This document shows, one piece after another, positions 53,253 through 61,804 of a stretch of DNA of 64,000 nt. The stretch is from Bog-113 sp963752695 (lineage in GTDB: Bacteria > Acidobacteriota > Terriglobia > Bryobacterales > Bryobacteraceae): contig CAVVZB010000002.1 of the NCBI GenBank assembly GCA_963752695.1, positions 1,240,001 through 1,304,000 of the forward strand, given 5' to 3'. Made by a program: the position numbers and the translations under genes. The notes under the pieces were generated by a model, which saw only the letters and a list, made by a program, of their open reading frames with translations, ran no database searches and was not told where the DNA came from. Every line of letters begins with the position of its first letter. The first letter of the stretch is position 1.

Positions 53253-53860
53253 GTAAATCTCCGTTCCAGCCAGCCTAGCAACTCGTCCGCGATTACGGCC
53301 ATAAGAGCGGCGGGAATGGCCCCGGCCAGAATTTGGCGGGTATCGATAGAAGCGATACCCCGGAAGATGAAGACGCCCAAGCCTCCGGCACCGATGGCAG
53401 CAGCGATGGTGGCCGTACCAATAGTGGTGACTGTGGCGATGCGGATGCCGGTGAGGATGGACTTCGCGCCTAAGGGCAATTCGACCTGGGTCAAGACTTG
53501 TGTGTGGGTCATGCCCATCGCGATGGCGGAGTCGCGGACGGCGGCTTCCACGCCGGTGATACCGATTAAGGTGTTGCGAAGGATGGGGAGCAGGGCATAG
53601 AGGATCAGGGCGACGATCGCGGTGGCTTTTCCGACCCCTAGAAAAGGGACGGGAATGAGAAAGCCAAAGAGCGCGAGGCTGGGGATAGTCTGGAGGATGT
53701 TGGTGAATCCCAGAGCCAAGCGGCTGTAACGGGGACGGCGGGAGAGACCGATGGCGGCGGGAATGGCGATGGCGCATGCGACTGACAGGGTGATCGCGAC
53801 CATGGTGAGGTGCTCGACAGAAAGCTCGCCGATTTCTTCGAGGAGCGCGCGGGGGATCAC
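53249..53860 (-). CDS. OpuC-type ABC transporter permease
   Basis: A 203-residue membrane protein with five to six helices, starting at GTG that overlaps the ATPase stop (GTGA). It carries the cytoplasmic EAA loop for the ATPase: VEAAVRDSAIAMGMTHTQVLTQVELPLGAKSILTG (about residues 108-142), and the ATIAAAIGAGGLGVFIFRGI stretch typical of glycine-betaine/choline/ergothioneine permeases. It ends in WLERRFT immediately before the binding-protein frame. It should form a homodimer with the ATPase of the same operon. Confidence 0.92.
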   Translation of the reverse strand: MIPRALLEEIGELSVEHLTMVAITLSVACAIAIPAAIGLSRRPRYSRLALGFTNILQTIPSLALFGFLIPVPFLGVGKATAIVALILYALLPILRNTLIGITGVEAAVRDSAIAMGMTHTQVLTQVELPLGAKSILTGIRIATVTTIGTATIAAAIGAGGLGVFIFRGIASIDTRQILAGAIPAALMAVIADELLGWLERRFT

Positions 53861-54600
53861 CGTAGAACCTCGAGGAAGCGACGGGATTCTTCGCCGGTCG
53901 CGTTTTGAAATTCGTCGGGAGTTCCCAGAAACTCGACCGCGCCATGGTGAAGCAGGGCGATCCTTGTGCCGAGTTTCAGAGCCTCGCGAATGTCGTGGGT
54001 GACGAAGACGGAAGTGGGCGCCTGGCGCTCGCGGAGCTGCAAGAACTGATTTTGCAATTCGAGGCGGGTGACGGGATCGAGTGCGCCGAAGGGTTCATCG
54101 AGCAGCAGGAGTCCTGGTTGGGCGGCGAGGGCGCGGGCGACACCGACGCGCTGGCGCTGACCTCCGGAGAGTTCGCGGGGATAGCGCCGGGCGAATTCCG
54201 AGGGAGCTAAGCCGACCTGAGTGAGCAGGGCCGCCGTCCGAGCCTGGATTTCCTGCGCGGGCCAGTGGCAGAGAGTGGGGACCAGGGCGATATTGCGCTC
54301 CACCGTGAAATGCGGGAAAAGGCCCGACTCCTGGATCACGTAGCCGGTCTGGCGGCGCAGTTCGATCAGATCCCAATCGTTGACGTCGCGGCCGCCGACC
54401 AGGACGACTCCCTGAGAGGGTTTGAGAAGTCCGTTAATCAGGCGCAACGCGGTGGTTTTACCAGACCCGCTGCGGCCGAGTAGGATCAGCGTTTCGCCTG
54501 GCGCAATTTGGAAAGACAGGCCGGTCAGGATCGCGTTGGCGCCTGCGGAGTAACTGACTTCGCGAAACTCGATGGGCAGCGCTTCGCGCCGCGATTCCAT
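53857..54600 (-). CDS. OpuC-type ABC transporter ATP-binding subunit
   Basis: A 247-residue ATPase. Walker A is GRSGSGKTT (about 37-45), the signature is LSGGQRQRVGVARAL, and Walker B is LLLLDEPFGALDP with the switch histidine in FVTHD. There is no C-terminal CBS pair, unlike OpuCA, so osmotic gating through CBS domains is not expected. The ATG at 54600 overlaps the egtD stop by one base (TGATG). A longer open frame upstream lies in egtD and is not used. It powers the permease and binding protein encoded immediately downstream. Confidence 0.94.
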   Translation of the reverse strand: MESRREALPIEFREVSYSAGANAILTGLSFQIAPGETLILLGRSGSGKTTALRLINGLLKPSQGVVLVGGRDVNDWDLIELRRQTGYVIQESGLFPHFTVERNIALVPTLCHWPAQEIQARTAALLTQVGLAPSEFARRYPRELSGGQRQRVGVARALAAQPGLLLLDEPFGALDPVTRLELQNQFLQLRERQAPTSVFVTHDIREALKLGTRIALLHHGAVEFLGTPDEFQNATGEESRRFLEVLR

Positions 54601-55583
54601 CAGGCGGCCTGGAGCAGGCTCTCGGCGAAGAGCCACTCCTGGTCCACCCACTGGGAAGCGCATTGGAAGCCACTGGCTCGGGCAAGATCGCGAACGGATT
54701 CCGGGGTGAATTTATGGCTGGATTCGGTCCAGATGGATTCGCCGCTCTCGAATCGGAACGAGCGGCGGAGCGCGTCAATGGAGACGACCTGGGAGCGGGT
54801 CGACCGAAGGTGCATTTCGACGCGGAACTCGGCGGCGTTGAAGCGGGCTTCGTGCAGGAAATCGGGCAAGTGGAAGTGCCCGCCCAGTTCGCGGTTGATG
54901 CGAGCCAGCAGATTGCGATTGAAAGCGGAGGTGACCCCGATCGGGTCGTCATAGGCGGCGATGAGCTGATGAGCGGGCTTCAGCAGGTCCGCGCCGAGCA
55001 GCAGTTCATCCCCGGGTTGAAGGAGATGGCGAACGTCCATGAGCAGCTGAGTGGCGTCGAGCGCCGGGAAATTCCCGATGGTGCTGCCGAGGAAAAGGAC
55101 GAGTACCCGTTCGCCGGGAAGCCGGGCGGCAAGCGCCTGACGAAGACCGGGAAGGTAGCTGGCGTTCACGGTAGAGATCCGCACGCCGGAGATCGTTTCG
55201 AGGGCGGCGCGGCAAAGGTCGAGAGCGAAGGGAGATACATCGATCGGGCTGTAATGCACGGACTGGAATTGTCGAGCGGCGGCTTCGAGCACCCAGCGCG
55301 TTTTTGTGCCGGAACCGCTGCCGAGTTCAATGACGCGGAGAGGCCCGCGGATACCGGCGATTTCGGTGGCGTGATTCTTGAGCAGCCGGGCGTCGGCGCG
55401 CGTGAGTCCGTATTCGGGGAGCGCGGTGATGGCTTCGAAGAGCGCGGACCCGACATCGTCGTAAAGATATTGTGCCGAAAGCCATTTCTGGGTGGGGTGA
55501 GACAGGCCAGTGAGCACCTGGGCCGCGAAGTCAGGGTCGACCGGGGTGGCGCGCGGCGAAGCGAGCACTTGGGAAAAAGGCAT
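54600..55583 (-). CDS. egtD: EgtD, histidine N-alpha-trimethyltransferase
   Basis: A 327-residue SAM-dependent enzyme that makes hercynine (histidine betaine) from histidine, the first step of ergothioneine synthesis. Family marks are QKWLSAQYLYDDVGSALFEAI and LPEYGLTRADARLL near the N-terminus, the SAM loop VIELGSGSGTKTRWVL (about 84-99), LFLGSTIGNF, and the histidine-binding region with HFHLPDFLHEARFN. The length matches mycobacterial EgtD. It begins by overlapping the egtB stop by one base and ends by overlapping the ATPase start. Confidence 0.94.
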   Translation of the reverse strand: MPFSQVLASPRATPVDPDFAAQVLTGLSHPTQKWLSAQYLYDDVGSALFEAITALPEYGLTRADARLLKNHATEIAGIRGPLRVIELGSGSGTKTRWVLEAAARQFQSVHYSPIDVSPFALDLCRAALETISGVRISTVNASYLPGLRQALAARLPGERVLVLFLGSTIGNFPALDATQLLMDVRHLLQPGDELLLGADLLKPAHQLIAAYDDPIGVTSAFNRNLLARINRELGGHFHLPDFLHEARFNAAEFRVEMHLRSTRSQVVSIDALRRSFRFESGESIWTESSHKFTPESVRDLARASGFQCASQWVDQEWLFAESLLQAA

Positions 55584-56863
55584 CAGTTCTTTACCAACCG
55601 GAAAGTGGCGTAGAGGTACGGGTAATCGGGGCGGAACCAGTTGCGCAGGCTGCGGCGGGTCAGGCAGGCCGCTGTTTGGGGAGACGCGCCCTTGATCACG
55701 AAGTGCTGGTTATCGAAAAAGTCGGCGGAGTAACCAGGGTATGTGGGCGCGGGCTGAAAGCCGGGGAAGGGGCCGAAGGGGGTGGATGTCCATTCCCAGC
55801 CGTTGCCGATCAATTGCTCGACGCCGAAGGCGCTGGCTCCGGCTGGATGGTCGAGGACCGAGACCGGATCCCAATTTTGAAAATCAAAGTTGCCGTGAAT
55901 TAGCGGGTCTGGCGCGGCGTTTCCCCACGGAGCGTCAGTTTCAGCGCCGGCCGGAGTTCCGAACGCGGCGCGATGAAATTGGGCTTCGGTAGCGAGTTCG
56001 GCGCCGCGGCTGCGAGCAAAGGCGGAAGCTTCGCTCTGGGTTACGTAGACGGGGGCATCTAGCGGCAGCGGCACGGTCGCAAACATTCCGCGATAATGCC
56101 AGGCATCGCCGACTCGAATCCAGAAGTGCGGAGCCGGCTGACCCTGGTTGACGAACTCTAGGTAATCGCCATTCGTGACCTTGTATTTGGCGATGGAGAA
56201 AGCCGGGACCGGAATTTTCGTTTCGGGGAATTCGTTATCCCAGCCGAAGCCGGAGTCGCGCGGGCGTCCGAGAGTGGCGACGCCGCTGGGAATCTCGATG
56301 AAGCGATGGCGAACTTCGGCGGGGTGCGCGGGCGGCGAGAGGACCCGATCCGGGTTGATCTTGCGGTCCGGCGGCAAGTTATGAAGAAGGTAGGCGAGGG
56401 TTTCGGCGTGCATCCAGCGATGCTCGATGGCGATATAGCGGGCGGACTCCGTGGCCCGATTCCACAGGGCATCGATTCGTTCGCGGACGTTGGCGACGTA
56501 GCGCAGCGTTTCTTCGAGCGAAGGCCAGTCGGCTGGCTGATCGGCAGGGAGCTGGCCGGGTTCGGGATCGATACCGCGTTCGAAGAGTTGGTCGAAAGTA
56601 GGGTGAAGATGGCCCTGCTGGAGGGTGGCGCGCCCGATCTGATTCCAATCAAAGGCTTCCAGGTGACCCAGGTAGAAGATCAGACGATGGCGCTGCGGGA
56701 GCGGGCGGAGGTAGATGTTGTCTGGCGAGACGAGGCGGAAGAGCCGGTCCGTCTGGAGGCGGCTGGACTGCAACTCGCGATGAGATTCGGCTAAACCAGG
56801 CGAGGGCCGGTCGGGGGAGATTCTCAGGGAACCTCGTCGAGGCGTATCGCTAGTGGCAATCAT
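55583..56863 (-). CDS. egtB: EgtB-type sulfoxide synthase
   Basis: A 426-residue iron enzyme that joins hercynine with a thiol and oxygen to give the sulfoxide precursor of ergothioneine. The N-terminal DinB_2-like half (about 20-175) carries the iron motif HX3HXE as H148, H152 and E154 (EHRWMHAET). The C-terminal half (about 185-426) is an FGE-sulfatase/C-type-lectin fold with GNGWEWTSTPFGPFPGF and CLTRRSLRNWFRPDYPY. ATG 56863 is used; another at 56899 lacks a better site. No egtA, egtC or egtE lies beside it. An EgtB of another Acidobacterium (Chloracidobacterium) uses cysteine directly, which would make egtA and egtC dispensable. It is the first gene of the coupled five-gene operon. Confidence 0.92.
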   Translation of the reverse strand: MIATSDTPRRGSLRISPDRPSPGLAESHRELQSSRLQTDRLFRLVSPDNIYLRPLPQRHRLIFYLGHLEAFDWNQIGRATLQQGHLHPTFDQLFERGIDPEPGQLPADQPADWPSLEETLRYVANVRERIDALWNRATESARYIAIEHRWMHAETLAYLLHNLPPDRKINPDRVLSPPAHPAEVRHRFIEIPSGVATLGRPRDSGFGWDNEFPETKIPVPAFSIAKYKVTNGDYLEFVNQGQPAPHFWIRVGDAWHYRGMFATVPLPLDAPVYVTQSEASAFARSRGAELATEAQFHRAAFGTPAGAETDAPWGNAAPDPLIHGNFDFQNWDPVSVLDHPAGASAFGVEQLIGNGWEWTSTPFGPFPGFQPAPTYPGYSADFFDNQHFVIKGASPQTAACLTRRSLRNWFRPDYPYLYATFRLVKN

Positions 56864-57104
56864 TTTATGGATCGGACCTTTTCCGGGAAAGATTCCCACA
56901 AGTTACGATGTCAGATTTCGGCGCGGTGATGGAAGGTTCAGATTCTTTGAGGGTACGCGATCATCCGAAGACGGGGAAAATTAGTAGTAATCCATGATGT
57001 GGGAAGATTCTTCCACGCGGCGGGTGGGGGGCGCTTGCATCGGGAGTGCGTGTCAGATACCTTATGGACAACGTAACTTCCCAGCCGGCGGTGGAATGGA
57101 TTGC

Positions 57105-58388
57105 ATGAAACGGGTCAATCTGCAAGGGGCAGGTTCGGTTCTGAAAGCGCGACGGGCAACTGGCGGCGTGCTGGTGTGCGTTTTCCAGGTGTTATTGGTT
57201 TTGTTCGGGTGCGCGCCGTGGACATTCGCGCAGTCAATGATGCAAAGCTCCGGCCCGGGGACGCGGCTGATCATGTTCGGAGGCGATCAGACGGTGCTGG
57301 ACGCGCGGGAGCCGCGACAGGATATCCCTTGCAAGGTGACGCCGGAAAAGCCTGAACTTGGCTTCGATCTCAAGTTTCACACCCATTTCGATATCTCGGT
57401 GCCGATGGCGGAGTTGCATGGGGGCGAGGATATTCTGACCATGTTGTTCCGTGTGACGCCGGCGGCGCGGCCGGACAGTCCTTCGTATTTCATTCAGCGG
57501 ATTACGGTTCCCAAGCTGGACGAGCAGCGCGGAGGCGAGGCGTATCTGGGCGGCTCGTTCATCTCCGGCGAAGGCGAATACCAGGTGGACTGGCTGATGC
57601 GCGATCGGAGTGAACGCGTGTGCAGCAGTTATTGGACTAGTACGGCGGTGCTGAGTGCGAAGGACCGGCTGGTCCACGTGGCAGTCGCGCCTGGCGCAGT
57701 AGAAGCAACCGATCCGGAGCCATTCCGCGAGGAGCCTCCGATTTCGCGCGATCCGGGCAATGGGGTGAACGTGAAGGTGCTAGTGAACTTTGCGCCGCAG
57801 CGTTTTCTGGCGTCTTCGCTGCAGCCGATTGACACTGCGGCTCTGGTGTCGATTCTGCGGAACATTTCCCGCGAGCCGCGCATTGGGAAATTCTCCATCG
57901 TCGCATTCAATATGCAGGAGCAGCGCATCGTGTACCGGCAGGATCAGGCCGACCGGATCGACTTCCCCGCCCTCGGTTCCAGCCTGAACAAATTGAAACT
58001 TGGGACGGTCGATGTCGCGCATTTGAACCAGAAGCATTCCGACACGGAATTTCTAACCTCTTTAATCACGACTGAAATGGCGAAGGATCATCCGGACGCG
58101 GTGATTTTCGCCGGGCCGAAGGTGATGACTGAGGAGCAGGTGTCGGTGGACTCGCTAAAAGCGATCAGCAACGACGTGAGCTTCCCGGTTTTTTACATGA
58201 ACTACATCTTGAATCCGAACGCGAATCCGTGGCGCGACGCGATTGGGAATGTGGTGAAGAAACTTCGGGGATACGAGTACACCATCTCCCGTCCGCACGA
58301 CTTGTGGAATGCATGGACGGAGATCATGTCGCATATTGTAAAATCGAGAGTAGCCCGGGTAGCCAGCCTGACACCAGCAACGCGCTAG
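57105..58388 (+). CDS. Exported Acidobacterial protein of unknown function (VWFA-like C-terminus)
   Basis: A 427-residue protein. ATG 57105 has GGTGGA about 9 bases upstream; other in-frame starts lie at 57096 and 56994. It has a hydrophobic export helix (VLVCVFQVLLVLFGCAPWTFAQ, a possible lipobox-like FGCAP but not a good one). Residues about 60-220 form a beta-rich domain with VCSSYW and conserved acidic stretches. Residues about 225-420 look like a degenerate VWA or Rossmann-like domain (VKVLVNFAPQRFLA, GKFSIVAFNMQEQRIVY, DAVIFAGPKVM) lacking the metal site. I do not recognise a named family. Confidence 0.78.
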   Translation: MKRVNLQGAGSVLKARRATGGVLVCVFQVLLVLFGCAPWTFAQSMMQSSGPGTRLIMFGGDQTVLDAREPRQDIPCKVTPEKPELGFDLKFHTHFDISVPMAELHGGEDILTMLFRVTPAARPDSPSYFIQRITVPKLDEQRGGEAYLGGSFISGEGEYQVDWLMRDRSERVCSSYWTSTAVLSAKDRLVHVAVAPGAVEATDPEPFREEPPISRDPGNGVNVKVLVNFAPQRFLASSLQPIDTAALVSILRNISREPRIGKFSIVAFNMQEQRIVYRQDQADRIDFPALGSSLNKLKLGTVDVAHLNQKHSDTEFLTSLITTEMAKDHPDAVIFAGPKVMTEEQVSVDSLKAISNDVSFPVFYMNYILNPNANPWRDAIGNVVKKLRGYEYTISRPHDLWNAWTEIMSHIVKSRVARVASLTPATR

Positions 58389-58412
58389 CGGCACAGGGCT
58401 GCGGCCCAAACG

Positions 58413-58970
58413 ATGGAATTGAAATCGACGCGCTTATCTGTTCCTTGTCTAATGATGGGTCTGGCCGTTCTTGCGAGCGCCCAGCAGTTCAAATCACCGG
58501 AAAATCTTGCCCCGGACTTTCACACTCCGCCCACAGTCGTGGATGGGATGCTGAGAGCGGCGAAGGTGCAGCCGGGTGAGACGGTTTACGATCTGGGCTG
58601 TGGCGATGGGCGGATTTTGATCGCGGCGGTCCGTGATTTCGGCGCGAAGGGCGTCGGGGTCGAGATGTCCCGCGACATCTATGAGAAGACCGTAGCCTCG
58701 GTGAAGGCCCTGAATTATCAGGACCGGATCCGGATCATTCATGGAAATGCGCTTCAGGTGGATCTGACTTCCGCCGATGTAGTGACCTTGTATCTCCTGA
58801 CCAGTTCCAATGACCGGCTGAAGCCAATGCTGGCAAGGCTCCATCCGGGGGCGCGCGTTGTTTCTCACGACTATCCGGTTCCGGGGTGGAAGCCCACGGT
58901 GACGACCACAGTCACAGTGATGCGGAAGCCGCATACCATATACGTCTACGAAATCCAGCCCAAGCACTAG
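58413..58970 (+). CDS. Exported class I SAM methyltransferase-like protein
   Basis: A 185-residue protein. The N-terminus (MELKSTRLSVPCLMMGLAVLASAQ) is a signal peptide. The body is a small class I methyltransferase fold: VYDLGCGDGRILIAAV (SAM motif I), GVEMSRDIYEKT (motif II acidic end), IIHGNALQVDL and VVTLYLLTSSNDRLKP. This is the fold of the METTL-like lysine methyltransferases (ATPSCKMT-type). A methyltransferase outside the cytoplasm would have no SAM, so either the leader keeps it membrane-tethered on the inside or the domain has another role. It follows the previous gene by 24 bp. Confidence 0.85.
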   Translation: MELKSTRLSVPCLMMGLAVLASAQQFKSPENLAPDFHTPPTVVDGMLRAAKVQPGETVYDLGCGDGRILIAAVRDFGAKGVGVEMSRDIYEKTVASVKALNYQDRIRIIHGNALQVDLTSADVVTLYLLTSSNDRLKPMLARLHPGARVVSHDYPVPGWKPTVTTTVTVMRKPHTIYVYEIQPKH

Positions 58971-59022
58971 ACGCTGGCTTGGTATCATTCCCGGTTGCAT
59001 TTGACGCGTTGGATTTAATCCG

Positions 59023-60192
59023 TTGGATTGGCGTAACCAGACTCTTTTCCCCGATCTCGAACTTTCGTCCGACGCAGCGCACACCACTGGGATTCTGCCG
59101 TCGCAGCGGCTCAGGCAGTTGGTGGATGGCGGGCAGATTCAGGCGTCCAGCGAAGTATTAGCGGACCAGATCCAGCCATCGAGCGTGGACCTTCGGCTGG
59201 GACCAGTGGCTTATCGAGTGCGGGCGAGCTTTTTGCCGAATGAGCATTCCACTGTACGGCGCAAACTGGATGCGCATACGCTGGAGGAGATCTCGCTTAA
59301 AGAGGCCGTGACTTTCGAACGCGGCCACGTGTACGTGGTGCCGTTGGAAGAAGCGCTGAACCTGCCGAACCATATTTCCGGGCGGGCTAACCCGAAGAGT
59401 ACGACGGGGCGGCTCGACATCTTTACGCGGTTGCTTACCGATTATGGCCGGGAGTTCGACACGGTTCCGGCTGGGTACACGGGCAAGTTATACGCGGAGA
59501 TTGTTCCCGGCACGTTTCGAGTGAAGGTGAAGCAGGGAGCGCGGCTGAACCAGTTGCGGCTCTCGCGGGGTACACCGGGCGCGTCGGATGCGCGGCTGAG
59601 CCGCCTCGATCAGGAAGTGAGCCTGGTCTATGGAGCTGACGATGTGCCGGGGGAAGCGGTCATTGGGGGCGGGCTTCGATTCTCGGTGGATCTGGCGGGA
59701 GAAGCATACGGGCAACCGGGACCGATCGGGTATCGTGCGCGGAGGGATGCGCCCGAGGTGGATCTAGCGCGCGTCGGCTACTATGACCCGCGCGAGTTCT
59801 GGGATCCGATTTATCCGAGCGGCGGGAAGGACCTAGTTCTAGACCCGGAGCAATTTTACATTCTGGCGTCGCGAGAGAAGGTACGCATCCCGCCGCAATT
59901 TGCCGCGGAAATGGTCCCGTATGATCCGTCAGTGGGTGAGTTTCGCATTCACTACGCCGGGTTTTTCGATCCCGGATTCGGGTATGGGACCGACGATATC
60001 AAGGGCACGCGCGCAGTTCTGGAAGTGCGTTCCCACGAGGTTCCGTTTCTACTTGAGGATGGGCAGTATGTCGGGCGGCTTCTGTTTGAACGCTTGATGG
60101 ATGTGCCTGACAAGCTGTATGGACAGGGGATCGGCTCGTCGTATCAGAGACAAGGACTCGCGTTGAGCAAGCATTTCCGGCCATTTTCCTGA
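59023..60192 (+). CDS. Long DCD-type 2'-deoxycytidine 5'-triphosphate deaminase
   Basis: A 389-residue protein starting at TTG; an in-frame TGA a little upstream rules out a longer form. It is a duplicated dCTP-deaminase/dUTPase fold: half 1 has SSVDLRLGPV, RANPKSTTGRLDIFTR and DTVPAGYTGKLYAEI; half 2 has LDPEQFYILASRE, VPYDPSVGEFRIHYAGFFDPGFG and GSSYQRQGLALSKHF. This is the long form (PF06559-type) best known in Alphaproteobacteria, which converts dCTP to dUTP for dTMP synthesis. Single-domain Dcd proteins are half this size. It shares one base with the next gene (TGATG). Confidence 0.9.
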   Translation: MDWRNQTLFPDLELSSDAAHTTGILPSQRLRQLVDGGQIQASSEVLADQIQPSSVDLRLGPVAYRVRASFLPNEHSTVRRKLDAHTLEEISLKEAVTFERGHVYVVPLEEALNLPNHISGRANPKSTTGRLDIFTRLLTDYGREFDTVPAGYTGKLYAEIVPGTFRVKVKQGARLNQLRLSRGTPGASDARLSRLDQEVSLVYGADDVPGEAVIGGGLRFSVDLAGEAYGQPGPIGYRARRDAPEVDLARVGYYDPREFWDPIYPSGGKDLVLDPEQFYILASREKVRIPPQFAAEMVPYDPSVGEFRIHYAGFFDPGFGYGTDDIKGTRAVLEVRSHEVPFLLEDGQYVGRLLFERLMDVPDKLYGQGIGSSYQRQGLALSKHFRPFS

Positions 60193-61130
60193 TGACAAAA
60201 AGGTTCGATGTAGTGGGCGTGGGGCTGAACGCCACCGATACGATGTTGCTGGTGCCGCGCTTTCCGGCGTATGGGGGAAAGGTTCCGTTCCATAAAGAGG
60301 TGCTGAGCCCGGGCGGTCAGGTGGCGAGCGCCATGGTCACTTGTGCGCGATTGGGCATGAGGGCCAGTTATATCGGCACGGTGGGCGATGACGAGCGCGG
60401 CGAAATCCAGATGCAGTCGCTGCTCGGATCGGGCGTAGACCTGACGTATGTGCAGCGCCGTGAGAATTGCCCGAACCAGTCGGCGTACATCGTTATTGAC
60501 CAATCGACTGGGGAGCGGACGGTGTTCTGGAGCCGTCCGGACTGCCTGGCCATTGCTCCGGAGGAAATTACGCCCGAGCAAATCACAAGCGCGCGGATGT
60601 TGCATATCGACGGGCATGATACGCGGGCGGTGGAACACGCGGCGCGGATTGCGCGCGGGAACGGGATGCCGGTCACCGTGGACGTAGATACGATCTATCC
60701 GGGTTTTGACCGCGTGTTGCCGCTGGTGGATTACTTGATTGCGAGCAGCGAATTTCCTGGCCGCTGGACGCGCGTGGACGATCCGCACCGGGCGCTGGAG
60801 ACGTTGCAGCGTGAGTATGGAATGCAAGTAGCGGCGATGACGCTCGGCTCGCACGGAGCGCTTGCGTTGAGCGCGGGCCGATTTTATTACTCGCCTGGAT
60901 ATGTGGTTCCGTGCCTGGATACGACGGGCGCGGGGGACGTGTTTCACGGCGCTTTTTGTTACTCTGTTCTCAACGGTATGCCGCTTCCAGAGGCGCTCGA
61001 TTTCTCTAATGCGATGGCCGCGCTGAACTGCACGGCGATCGGCGCCCGCGGTGGTATCCGGGATGCGCAGGCGGCGCTGGAGCTGATGCGAACGGCGGGC
61101 AGGAACAGCAGCCCCGATTTCGCGAGATAG
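60192..61130 (+). CDS. PfkB/ribokinase-family carbohydrate or nucleoside kinase
   Basis: A 312-residue kinase. Motif 1 is GGQVASAMVTCARLGM (about 41-56), the lid region is FDVVGVGLNATDTMLLV, and motif 2 is DTTGAGDVFHGAFCYSVLNG (about 240-259) with the catalytic Asp. The family includes ribokinase, adenosine kinase and sulfofructose kinase. Its position directly after a deoxynucleotide enzyme is suggestive of nucleoside use, but a sugar is equally possible. TGATG coupling shows it is co-translated with the deaminase. Confidence 0.9.
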   Translation: MTKRFDVVGVGLNATDTMLLVPRFPAYGGKVPFHKEVLSPGGQVASAMVTCARLGMRASYIGTVGDDERGEIQMQSLLGSGVDLTYVQRRENCPNQSAYIVIDQSTGERTVFWSRPDCLAIAPEEITPEQITSARMLHIDGHDTRAVEHAARIARGNGMPVTVDVDTIYPGFDRVLPLVDYLIASSEFPGRWTRVDDPHRALETLQREYGMQVAAMTLGSHGALALSAGRFYYSPGYVVPCLDTTGAGDVFHGAFCYSVLNGMPLPEALDFSNAMAALNCTAIGARGGIRDAQAALELMRTAGRNSSPDFAR

Positions 61131-61138
61131 CCGGCCGC

Positions 61139-61804
61139 ATGTTTCCGATTCACGACGATCAGCCTAAGTATTCACCATCAACGATCACGACATTGCTGAT
61201 TCTGGCGAATGTCGTGGTGTTTCTTTTTGAGATCACGCTGGACGATTACTCGCGCAATTTGCTGATCATGCGTTACGGGCTGGTGCCATCGCATTTTCAT
61301 GCAAGCGCTTTGCTGACGAGCATGTTTCTGCATGGCGGATGGGCGCACATCATCGGGAACATGCTTTTTCTGTGGGCGTTCGGAAGAAGTATCGAAGATT
61401 ACTTGGGTTCCTCCAAGTTTCTGGTCTTCTACCTGTTGAGCGGTATCGCAGCGGGGCTGACGCAGGACTTCTTCAATATTGATTCGAGCGCTCCAATGGT
61501 GGGAGCGAGCGGTGCGATTGCCGGGGTGATGGGGGCGTACCTGATCAAGTTTCCGCGGGCGCGCATCAGCACCATCATCTTCTTCATATTCATTGTGCGC
61601 GTGGACGTGCCCGCGACATTGATGCTGGTGTATTGGTTTATTACGCAACTGGTGAGCGGCTTCGGGAGCGTGGCGTATTCGCATGTTTCGCAATCGGGGA
61701 CGGCGTGGTTCGCGCACATTGGCGGGTTCCTGTCCGGTATGGTGCTGCTGAGCCTATTAGGAAGCGGCAGTCCGCAATGGCAGCGCCGGCGGGTCAGTTG
61801 GTGA
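61139..61804 (+). CDS. Rhomboid-family intramembrane serine protease
   Basis: A 221-residue protein with six predicted helices. The catalytic serine is in MVGASGAIAGVMGAYL (about residue 125), the histidine in WFAHIGGFLSGM (about 198), and the oxyanion asparagine with its HxxxN in GGWAHIIGNMLFLWAFG. The first cytoplasmic segment is short. All elements of an active rhomboid are in place. Substrates cannot be predicted. It lies 8 bp after the PfkB kinase gene, and its stop overlaps the bshB1 GTG. Confidence 0.93.
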   Translation: MFPIHDDQPKYSPSTITTLLILANVVVFLFEITLDDYSRNLLIMRYGLVPSHFHASALLTSMFLHGGWAHIIGNMLFLWAFGRSIEDYLGSSKFLVFYLLSGIAAGLTQDFFNIDSSAPMVGASGAIAGVMGAYLIKFPRARISTIIFFIFIVRVDVPATLMLVYWFITQLVSGFGSVAYSHVSQSGTAWFAHIGGFLSGMVLLSLLGSGSPQWQRRRVSW

